Of a stretch of DNA of 64,000 nt, positions 1 to 11,200 are shown one piece after another (positions within the stretch are counted from its first letter, which is position 1; each line of letters begins with the position of its first letter). The notes beneath the pieces were generated by a model that worked only from the letters and a program-made list of their open reading frames with translations, was not told the DNA's origin and ran no database searches. The translations under genes and the position numbers were made by a program. Location: NCBI GenBank assembly GCA_029706075.1, contig JAINUG010000055.1:5265839-5329838 (forward strand), written 5' to 3'. The stretch comes from Aldrovandia affinis (taxonomy: Eukaryota > Chordata > Actinopteri > Notacanthiformes > Halosauridae).

Positions 1-567
1 TACAATATTTCTTGAAATAAAAGAATGCATCCATTTTCTTTTAGATTATTATTTTATTTTAAAATGACCGAAACAGCATATGTAAGGTTTTAACCGTTAT
101 AATCACAAATCAATGCAACACCTCATGATTAAAAGAACAATTCAAATGACAGAAAATAAAATGTCTCTAAAGACTGAAACTAAAAAATATATGTTTCAAA
201 TTTTGCCTCTTGAAACACTCTCCACAATAAAAAAAATAAGTCAACCTGTTTTTCCGCAGCTATGCGTAGACCAAAGAGCAGCAAAAATGATAATAATAAT
301 AATAATCATAATCATAATATGTTTCATTTCGAGAGCACCTTCATCAAACTCAAGGCACTCTGAATCCTGAATCGATGACTGAGGAGAAAACCAGGACAAC
401 TTGCACACCTACCAACAAAAAGCACACCAAAACACTCAAAGAGGGGTGTTATGGTGTTATTCTCACTGTAAACTCGAACCCCAGGTTTATTAATAGTTGA
501 TAGTCTGTAACCTTCATAAACAATGGTATGCTTAGTACAGAACCTTATTTTTTTATTTGTTTCAGAT

Positions 568-1155
568 TTTTTCCCAATTTTTCTCCCAATTTAGTGCCCA
601 ACTATACCCTCCATTTCTTTCGATTTACCCTCCCCCACAAACTCATTACATTACAGGCATTTAGCAGACGCTCTTATCCAGAGCAACTTACACAGTTTCA
701 CATTTCTTTACATACAATCCATTTATACAGCTGGATATTTACTGAAGCAATCCAGGTTAAGTACCTTGCTCAAGGGTACAACGGCAGTGCCCCACCTGGG
801 ATTGAACCTGCAACCTTTGCGTTACAAGCCCAGTTCCTTAACCATTATGCTAACACTGCCGCCATTATGCTAACTCGCCACCCGCCCCCACAGGCCAAGC
901 TAATACCTCAAGGAAATGATCCGCCTCCTTAGAGACTGGACTCGCCCAACTATGTTCACCATGTTGCCTTACTGCTCCTCGACGAGCTTGTGCCGGCTCT
1001 CCCTCTCCCCCCTCCTTCTGGGGCAGACAGCCAATTATCACCCCCTAGCGGCACTCCAGTCAGCCCAGTCCGGTTAGCCCTGACGCAGCCAGGTTTTGAA
1101 CCGCGGCTGCAGTGGGCAACTTGCAGGATGCTCTTACCATCCGGGAGGCCCCCAC
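568..1155 (-). repeat. tRNA-derived SINE, family C, interrupted by another SINE
   Basis: The minus strand reads a tRNA-like head near 1080-1155 (box B-like GGTTCAAAACC). It ends in a tail near 568-600 that reads GGGTATAGTTGGGCACTAAA-like. The same tail occurs at 38040-38100 and 17810-17845. A second SINE (645-862) lies inside it. Confidence 0.55.
645..862 (-). repeat. tRNA-derived SINE with V-SINE-like core and L2-type tail
   Basis: Reading the minus strand: a tRNA-like head with box B GGTTCAATCCC, a central CCTTGAGCAAGGTACTTAAC block, then the tail GGATAAGAGCGTCTGCTAAA. A near-identical copy is at 35550-35775. The central block resembles the V-SINE core domain from memory. Confidence 0.7.
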
Positions 1156-2030
1156 AGACCCATCTTTAAAGTATCTTTCCCTCAAGTCATATAAATGCAG
1201 TAAGAATATTTAGAGGCAGCGTATGGGCTCTACTGTATTTTCTGTGAGACACATTGGCATGAGAGGCACTTAGAGAGGCATGCGTGTGTGTGTATGTGCG
1301 TGTGCGCATGTGTGTGTGTATGTGAGAGTGTGTGTGTGCGTGCATTTGTGTGTGTGTGAGTGTGTGTGCGTGCGTGTGTAGGCAGAGAGCTCTGGTCACC
1401 GTGGTTCTTCCTCGTCACAGACCCATCTTTAAAGTATCTTTCCCTCAAGTCATATAAATGCAGTAAGAATATTTAGAGGCAGCGTATGGGCTTGACTGTA
1501 TTTTCTGTGAGACACATTGGCATGAGAGGCACTTATGGGGTGTATGCATGTGTATGTGCTATATGTGGTGTATGTGGGTGTGTAACTACTAAGTGTTTGT
1601 GGAAAGGTGCATGTGTGTGTGTCTGCATATGAGAGCTAGAGTGTGCGTGCATGTAAGAGTGAGTCTGTGTGTACGCGCGTGTGTGTGTGTGTGTGTACGC
1701 GTGCGTGTGTGTGTGTGTATGCGTGTGTGTGTGTGTGTGTTGGGGGATGTGTGTGCATGTCTGAGTATGTGTGTGTGTGTGAGAGAGTGTGTATATGCAC
1801 GTGTGTGTGTCTGTGTGTGCATGCGTGTGTGTGTGTCTGTGTGTGTGTGTGGGCATGTCTGAGTATGTGTGTGTGCATGCATGTGTGCATGCGTGTGTGT
1901 GTATGTGCGTGTGGGCATGTGTGTGTGTGTGTGAGAGTGTGTGTGTGTGTGCATTTGTGTGTGTGTGAGTGTGCGTGCGTGCGTGTGTAGGCAGAGAGCT
2001 CCGGTCACCGCGGTTCTTCCTCGTTGTCCC
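1153..2030. repeat. Tandem duplication of the asb14 3' end
   Basis: The block from 1153 (cagacccatctttaaag) recurs at 1419. Unit 1 ends at 1390-1417 with a copy of the asb14 last codons (GAGGAAGAACCACGGTGA on the minus strand), matching the true exon end at about 2005-2025. The duplicated unit therefore spans 3'UTR, dinucleotide tract and stop codon. The tract in the inner unit is much longer. Confidence 0.85.
1281..1989. repeat. Dinucleotide repeat tracts (TG)n, imperfect
   Basis: Two imperfect (TG)n tracts, 1281-1380 and 1541-1989, separated by the duplicated 3'UTR segment. On the asb14 transcript strand they are (CA)n. Open reading frames here encode only Cys/Val or His/Thr strings and are artefacts. 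Confidence 0.95.
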
Positions 2031-2183
2031 GGGTGTAGAGGTCGTACTCGCGGTACAGGATGTAGTCCTTGAGGCGCTTGGGCAGCGGCAGGAAGCTCAT
2101 GAAGACAGGGGCCCTCAGACGCAGGCGGCCCAGGCAGTGGCGGATCCTCAGCCGGCACAGGTGCTTCAGGGAGCGCGTGTTCT
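2005..2183 (-). CDS. asb14: asb14 exon 10: SOCS box and stop codon
   Basis: A 179-nt terminal coding exon, acceptor CTCCAG|AGAACA. It encodes the BC-box [13 protein letters not shown], then [20 protein letters not shown] and an acidic tail ending EEEPR-stop. A dinucleotide tract begins about 15 nt after the stop, in the presumed 3'UTR. The last few codons are repeated at 1390-1417. Confidence 0.92.
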
Positions 2184-5055
2184 CTGGAGGCAGTGGGCAT
2201 GACTGTTATACCTGAACCACAGCGGCAAACAGCTCCATCCAACACACCTAGCGTCTGCTGGTTCTAATCAAGATCAACAGGTGCCACAACCTGTTTCTCA
2301 ACCACACCAGGAAGTAGACGTAGTTACAGTTTTTTTCAATTGCTAACAAGCATCGGTCAATACTGAAGACACTTTTTCAAAACTCTTCATACAGTCTGCA
2401 TTGCCAACATGCATCTTGGCCAAATAGTTCATCTCACTTCCAAAACTCACTCAAACCACCAAAACACTTCATACATGTCTCAAAATAAGGCATCAATTCT
2501 CACTCAGAAAGCATACATTGTCACTCATAACACACTGACCTAAAAAACACTAACAACAGGGAGCATTACATGAATTATGAACTTTTATCTTTGAAGTTTG
2601 AATGATTTTTCACATAAATCAGTATTTCATTATAGAATAAGAATAACACCTTTTCACTTTATTGACTGTACTAAAGTATATGTAACAACAATGAATCAGA
2701 AATGCTGAAATTTGCTTTAATATCGTTTATTTTTTCTATATCTCTGCACATAGTAATTTACTTGTGAAAAATAAAAAGTTGAAACAAAAATAGCAATTTC
2801 CTGAAATTCCAGGGCTGCAATAATAATCACAAAAAACAACATGTATAGTATAATCACTCATACTGTACAGTACTGTGAGGGTTCTACTTCTCCCTGTCTC
2901 CTGCATTTGGCCACAAGTTCTCATCAACATCACATCTTATGTCTTCTCTGGCGATGCATCTTGGAAAGTATATTTTGGAATGTCTAATCCAACCCTGGCA
3001 GTCTTTAGGATAAATGTCTCCACACCCCACATTCATGGCATCCAGTAAGGACATCTGGTCATGTGGACGGTGGTCATACACCTTCCACCTCCACGCAGAG
3101 AAAACTATTCTATGGGGTTTAGGAAGGGGGAGTATGGAGGCAGGAATAGTACTAACATCCTGGGATGTGCAGCAAACCAGTCTGTGACTGCAGCAGAGTG
3201 GTGGAATGCCACATTATCCCACACAACAATGAAGGTAGGGGAGTTTCCTGCCCCTCTCTCCTCCGCTGGCACAAGTCATTTATGCAGGTCATCCAGAAAA
3301 TAAATGAGCCTCTCTGTATTGTAGGGGGGCAATGAGTGGTTTGTGTAACAGCAAACCATCATTGGACAGTGCTGCACACATTGTGACGTAATTCTGTTTT
3401 GAATGCGTTTTTAACAGTTTTGAAAACAGTGTGTTAGCATTTGAAAAATGTGCTGCAAATATATAGTGTTTTGTGGGTGGTGGAGTATGAATGAGAAAAG
3501 AGTTCATAGATTTAGGAAAATGTGGTCATTGAATACATTTTGTGTGAAAGCAATGAAAAATGATTAATTGTTTGGTCCACATAGACTTCTGGTTCGCTGA
3601 CTGTGTGAAGAGTTTTGAAAATGTGACTTCAGTTTTGACCAAAGCATGTTAGCAGTTGAAAAAAACTGTAAAACTCAACTTTGACATTTACATTTACATA
3701 TTGAAATGCCTGGTATACACAAACTATTAAACTTGTGTCAATATTGGGTTCCATCTGGGGAAAAAAAGAACTGGCAACCGAACAAAAAAAATAAAAAAGT
3801 GATTAAGAGGTTGTATGACCGTGGGCCAACACCTCACCATCAGTCATGTTGCTCTGCCCACCTTGAATCTTGCATATGGCTGGCCACTGCTCCTGCTCCA
3901 TGAGGGCAGCTTTCAGTTTGAAGCAGAGGGTGACGTGGTCGACGTAGTCCAGCATGATATGCACCAGGTAGGCTGAGATGTCCCTCAACCAGGACACTGT
4001 GATCACCTCACAAAACTGCAGACAGAGAGAGGAAGGGAGGGAGTGGAGGAGGAAGAATGCAATACAGCCTGTTTGTTAAATTTCGCATGAGAGTGCTGCA
4101 GAGCGCATCAGAGTAGGGAATTTGGTTTTAATCTCAGTGCGGTCAGCGATACATCAGGGAGGGTGAGAGACAGAGACGGGTCAATTCCATTTTACAATTT
4201 AGTCAGTTCAGGAAAGTAACTGAAATTCAATTAGTTAACAGATTTAAAAAAATCCTCAAAGAACATTATGGGCATTTTTGAGTTGCAATCCACAAATTAT
4301 ATTTTCCATTCACTCAACCGAATTGACTGAATTTTGAAAACAGAATTGAATGCCAGAATTGAGCAGCTTCCACTCTTGCAGAGCTTCCACTGCCCGTTTC
4401 GACTCTGGCCAGCCCTACCATAGTGTCCTTGATAACAGAGGGGGTCCAGCCCTCGTAGTCCAGGGGCACGTGGGAGCCCTCGCCGTACGGGCAGTGGAAG
4501 CAGCGCAGCACGTCGTAGCCGTAGTTGAGCAGCATGCGGAGCAGCACCTCGTCCTTCATGGCGTACTGAAGGGCGGAGGGGAAGTGGGTGGGGTTGATGC
4601 GCGAGTAGTAGTTGACGTTGGCGCCGTAGCGCAGCAGCGTGTGCACCAGCTCCAGGTCTCCGAGCCGCAGCGCCACCTGCAGGCACTTGATGGGGTCCTG
4701 GTTGGGCATGGCGCCCGCCTCGAGGAGCAGCCGCACGGAGGGCACGTCGCTATTGGTGACGGCGAAGTAGAGGGCGGAGCGGCGCTGGTCGTGGTAATTG
4801 CCGCGCACCCAGGGCTCCAGCATGTAGTTGGGGTCGTAGCCGGCGCTCAGCAGCCGCTCTAGGCACACCGTGTGGCCGCCCGCCGCCGCCGAGTGCAGGG
4901 GACTGATGCCGCTGTCCTCCACCGCTTCGAACGTCGTCACGGGGATCAGGATGTCCAGAGCCCTGCAGGGACGGAGGGAGTGAGAGGGAGTGAGACGGTG
5001 AGCACGTGTGTGCATGCATGCGTATGCGTGTGTGTGCGCCTGTATGTGCATGCGT

Positions 5056-5087
<32 letters not shown>

Positions 5088-5175
5088 TTGTGTGTGTGTG
5101 CATGTGTGTTTGTGTGTGTGTGCCTCTGTGGATCCATGTGTGTGTGTATGTGTGTGTGAGTGTGGGCATGTGTTC

Positions 5176-5207
<32 letters not shown>

Positions 5208-8200
5208 TTGTGTGTGTTCGTGTGATTGAGTGTGTGAGTGAGTGTGGGCATGTGTTCGTGTGTGTGTGTATGTGTTCGTGTGTGTATGTGTGCGTGTGTG
5301 TTTGTGTGTGTTCGTGTGAGTGAGTGTGTGAGTGAGTGTGGGCGTGTGTGTGTGTGTGAGGGAGTAGTGTCACTAACTCCAGGTGTCCTCTGTGAGCCAC
5401 GCGGTGGATGGGCAGGTGGCCGTTGTGTTTGGGCACGTTTGCGTCGGCCCCGTACTCCAGCAGCAGGGATATCACCGCGGGGCTTCCGGACGCAGCCGCT
5501 TCAAACAGGATGGTGGCAGAGTCCAACGCCTGGGACTCCACATCAGCCCCTGAGACAGGGACAGTGTTACGGCCCTTGGCCGTTATTTCTTTTTGTGTTT
5601 TGCCCTCTCTCCTTTTCTTTTGCTCCTCCCAGGTCTAATCAGTTGATTGAGCGCACCTGTGAGGAGGCTTTCATAAAGGAGCTTGGGATCCAACCTAGAG
5701 CTGCCGCATTCCTTTATGAAATTCTAATCTGTGGCCTGGCTGCTCCAACCAACTCTTGTTTTTGGCTCCCCTTATATACGCAGATGGTGTATTATTATTT
5801 AAATCCCTAGACAATAAAAGATTGTTGCACCTTACCCCAATTTGTTGTCTGCTTTTTGTTATGGTTTGGTTCCGAGGGGAGAGCCAACCGTAACAGACAG
5901 TGACAGCATGCCACAGCCTGAGAGACAGTGAGTACCACAACCCTAAAATACTGAAATGTTATCTGTAATGTCAGATTATATCTATAATAGGGTGTGAAAA
6001 AAACATGAAGTTGTCACACCAGTTGCCAACCCAGTATAAATAGGGTTATTAATTTACTGTGCGCGACCCCTAAACATTGATATATTTAACAGATTTTTAT
6101 ACTGCCAGGTTTTTTTTACAACTTTTTTACATGTTTTTTGACACAACCTAATCTATAATCTATGAAATGTTGTTATAATAATAAGAACAATAACAACAAC
6201 AATAATAATAATAAATAGTTGTTTTGCTGATTTGTCAATTAATTAATATATATTTTTTAGTATATATGGTCGATATTATTGTTATTATTCATTTACATTT
6301 TATGTATACAATTGAATTTGGAATACTATGCCAATATGTGATCATGCCAATAAAGCATATTTAAATTTGAATTTGAATTTGAATTTGAATATGAGGGGAG
6401 AGAGAGGATCAAAATCAAGCCCATAAGGCCACTGTCCAGACATAGCTTTCTGTTCATTGAGGATCACAAGGACACACACACACAGGCATGCACACACACA
6501 GGCATACACACACACTTGCGCGTACACACACACAGGCATGCACACACACAGGCATGCACATACACGCACACGCACACGCACACACAGAGACAGGCATGCA
6601 CACACACACACACACACACATGCACGCACACCACACAGAGACAGGCGCACACACACACACACACACACACACAGACAGGCGCACACACACTCACGCACAC
6701 ACACACGCACACACACACACAGAGGCAGGTGCACACACACACACACACGCACACACACACAGACAGGCGCACACACACTCACGCACACACACACACACAC
6801 ACACCAACACACATGCGCACACACGCTCGCATGTGGTTTTACCTTTTTGAAGCAGGGCCCGTACGATGTCCAGATGTCCGCACTGTGCAGCCAGCGCCAG
6901 GGGGGTGAGCCCGAAGCGCTGCGGGGGTCGGGGTCAGCACCCGCCTCCAGGAGCAGGGTCACGAACCTCTCTTTACCCAGACGGGCAGCATCGTGCAGCG
7001 GCGTCCTGCGGTGCGCCCCCTGCTGGTTGACTTTGGCATTGAAGCAGAGCAGGAGGGAGGCTATGTCGTACTGATCAGTCTTTATAGCTGTGGGGGGCAC
7101 AGACAGTTCTGGGTCACATATCTTTATGGTTTTACCACTTTTTCTCTCAACTTGCCCCCAGTTGGACGCTGGAACCTTCGCTGTTAATTCGGGAGCCTTA
7201 GCACAGACAAGCACGCGCTCCCCTCCAAAACACGTGATGTCAGTCGCCGCTTCTTTTCACGCTACAGTTTACAAGTTAAGCTCGCACAGACACGAGTAGG
7301 AGGAATAAACTGTGGGTGCCCGACCGACCAGTGGGGGTCGCTGGTGTGCAACGAGGCACGGACAACCCAGCCAATTTTCTTTATTTTAAGAAGGACCGCA
7401 GAACCGAGACAGCTGGCATTGGTAGATCACAGGTGGCCAATCAGCCCAAGGCGTTCGCTTTTGGCAGTGAAGTGGGGAATATCTTGCCAATTAAGACACC
7501 CCTTCCCTGGGTGGCGCTATGGCCAATTACACACCTCCATGTGTGGTTACTGGCCACACTCCGCGCTGCCGCGGCCAATAAGCACAAACGTGAGTTTTCC
7601 ATCAAAACCGACAAGAAACGGGTTTTTAGCGAATAATCTGCCCCGCATTCATGTGATGGCTTCACTATTTTAGCATCACCTTCACAACTATTTTTGTATG
7701 ACAATATGTTGTCATTACCAGGGAAATGTTGTGAATAAGTGCCTTGCTTCGACAGTCCACCAGGGTTGCCAGACTGGGATTGCCAGAGTTTTACACCCCA
7801 GATCTAGGGGGTTGTAAAACATTTATGCGGGAAGTTTTAGTGTAAATATGGGGGTGGAGTCAATGGTAAATGGGAGATTTTTAAAGGGGGTATGGGGGGA
7901 CAGTTTTGAAAATGTGTATGGTAGTCAATTGAAGGTGGGTTTTGAAGAATATATTTGGGGTTAAAATCACAGGCACCTGGTAACACTGCACTCCAATTCG
8001 ACTGTGGGGCCCATTTGACCATTTGATCTAATCAACCATGTATGTAACAACCAATGGCTGGGGGGTCAGTTCCATTTAAATTCAGTAAGTTCGATACAAT
8101 ACGATACACTTTATTAATATATTAATAAAGGAATATTATATAATATAGGTTATTATATATAAAGGTATATGATATACAGTACAGACAGTAGCGGGCCGTG

Positions 8201-11200
8201 CATTTCACACCTAGGCCTTCAGTGGTGTCCTACCTGAATTATTCCACCTCTTAATACCATCATTATGATGACACGGTTACAGAAACCATCAATATTATAC
8301 AGAAACGCAGTATAACAGGGCATTGCATCACAGACAGGTTTCTCATGTAGCGAGAATGAATGCCATTACTAAAGTAAGAAACCCAATTAACACAATTCAA
8401 CAAGTCTCCTTTCACTGCAGCCACAGCTGCGCGACATACATCATCTCAAGCAGAAGCATCAATATTAACCTAATAAAATGACAAAAATATAATTCATTAT
8501 ACTCACCAAACCTTTTGATTATTTGTACACAAAATCCATCCTCCTTTCTTTCCTTAAGAAGAGTTCAATTACTCTGTTGTACAGGTTATCTGTGTGTTTC
8601 AGTTCCAACAACAAGTCCTTTTCTAGCGCCATGGAGGCTAATGCTGAAAGTCGAGTCTGTCCAGTCGTATTTCTGTCCAGCAATACAATTTGCAGTGCTC
8701 TTCGGAGGCTGTGAGCCAAGGGTACCGCCTAAAGTTACTGAATTGAAAGTGGCGGACAAACCCTTTCCCTGGCTGGGACAGGTTTGCTAGCTTCGGGGTT
8801 GGCCGACCTTTCCTCACGATGTCCAGCTTTTCTTGAAAAGTCTGTCTTGAAAATGGCTTTGTAAGTATATCTGCGACCAAATCAATTTCTTCTCCTCTGT
8901 CAGCCATTGTGGGTTGAAAAAACAGCTATTAAATCTACACAAATATATTTTAGCTTGTGCAGATCACTACACATGCAGTTTGCTAGCTATGACTAGTACG
9001 CTCTCTGACCATCCAATCAAATGACGTGAAAATGCCGACGTTATTGTACACCTGCTAGATGGCCCCGATGTCGCCAACTCAAAATCTGATTGGTTAAAGC
9101 AACAGTTTCATTGCCATTTATTTTAAGCTACAGACACCCGCACTGTTGATTCTGAAGGCCTCAAGGGAGATTTCTTTGACCCTGGCAACACATGATGGCT
9201 GAAATATGATTGGATAAAAGCTCTAACATAAACATACACTACTGGAAGCAGCGCAACCAAGAGAAAAGCTATGAAATGAAGAGAATAGACTATTGGGAAT
9301 AATTTAATACATATTCATGGAAAAAATATATTAAAACGTAAGTCAGTGATTCTGATAGTGTTTAGGCCAGCAGAGAAGGCCTTGCTGGCCCTGACGGCCC
9401 ACCACTGAGTACAGGAAATAAAAAAATCTGTTAATGAATTGAAAAGTTCCCATAATATTCTATGGAATTTCAATTGAATTCCCTGAATTTCCTAAATCTG
9501 GAATGGAATTGAACCCAATTCAGACAATTTATTGAAATTCAATTAATGCATTGAAAAATGGCCATAATATTTTATTGAATTGAATTGAATTGAATTGAAC
9601 TGACTGAATTGAAATAGAATCAATACCAACACTGACACAAATGTGCACACACACCACCAGAATTGGGGTTAATGAATTTTCAATTCAGTCAATTCAGGAA
9701 ATTCAATTGAAATTCAATTCATGAATTGGAAAAAAATCCCCATAGAATATTATATTATATATATACACTACCGTTCAAAAGTTTGGGGTCACCTTCCATC
9801 TGGACTATGGCTAATCGGGCACTCCTTCATTCTTCAGCAAGATAACGACCCGAAACACACCTTGAAGTTGTGCAAGAACTATCTGGTGAAGGAGGAATGT
9901 GAACAACAACTCAAACTAAAGACCTGGCCTGCCCAGTGTCCAGACCTCAATCCCATAGAACTTGTATGGGACAAACTGGAAAGGAAGAGTCAAAGCAAAG
10001 CAACCCACAAGTTTCTCTGGGAATTGCTGCAGGATAGCTGGGAAAACATGTCGGGTGATTTCCTGCTAAAACTTATTAACCGAATGGCCACTGTTTGTGA
10101 GGCTATTCTCACGCTAAAGGGTGACTATTTTGAGGAATCCAAGATTCAATTTTCAATATAATTTTCTTGAACATTTCTTTGATGTTCATTTTGTTCATTG
10201 TTACATGTGTTTTTTGTCATTTTAAAGTATTTACAGCAATGTATACGGTGTAAAGCATTGTCAATTATGAGATAAAAATAGTTTCCAGCAGGTGACCCCA
10301 AACTTTTGAACGGTAGTGTATGTATAGAATATTATGAGCACTTGAATTTCAGTTCATTTGCTGAACTTACTGAATTGAAATAGAAAAGACCCCCCCCATC
10401 CCTTGGTTGTTACAGACAGGATTGATTAGACATAAGGTAAAAGGGGTCCCATGGTAGAGGTCTCGAGCCGAGGACCACAGCATGGACTGAATTCTGACCG
10501 GGCCTGTGCAATCAACTTGACAGTGGAGCAGAGGCACGTCTCAGGGGCGTTACGCAGTAATGTGGAGCAGAGAGGCGTTACGCGGTAATGTGGAGCAGAG
10601 AGGCACGTCTCAGGGGCGTTAAGCAGTGCTGTGGAGCAGAATGGTATTGGACAGTGGAGCAGAGAGGCGCATTAGAGAGGACCTGCGACCAGCGGGGAGT
10701 CCTCATCCTCGTCCTGGCTGTCGGGGCTGCATCCGCTCTGCAGCAGGAAGGTGACGTTCTCCTCCAGGCCCCGATCCACAGACAGCGAGAGTGGCGTCTT
10801 CCCCTGGGGCGTACGTGCCTCCCTCGCCTCCTGGGGGGAAGCTGAGGGACACGTCACAGAAGGTCAAAGTTCGAAACCCAAATTTCTGTGGTCTAATGTA
10901 AAACCGTGGCCTAATCTACGAGTGAACCAGCGTTGGTGAACATAACTAATCATCCAACTGTGCCGGGTAATTGGTGGAAATAAAAACCTGCATACACACC
11001 AGCCCTCCTGGACCGGAGTAGCCTACCCCTGCACTATGCCCATGCTGAAAATGTAGGGGTTCTTCTACTGCAGGGGTTCTTCAATTCGTCTGTGTATGCT
11101 GTTTTTTACTCCGGCCAATCTCTTGATTAGGTAAGGTGTTTAAAGTTGTGTTCATAATTTTTCCCTTAAACTTATTAACCCTCCTATGGTCCTCGGGTCA

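Noticed and set aside
1187-2245. Long open frames rich in His/Thr or Cys/Val over the TG tracts (also at 4946-5541 and 6342-7074)
   Set aside because: They are translations of dinucleotide repeats. Only the short asb14 exon segments inside them are real.
4350-4862. Plus-strand 170-aa open frame
   Set aside because: Antisense of the GC-rich asb14 exon 8; low-complexity Val/Gln/Ala sequence.
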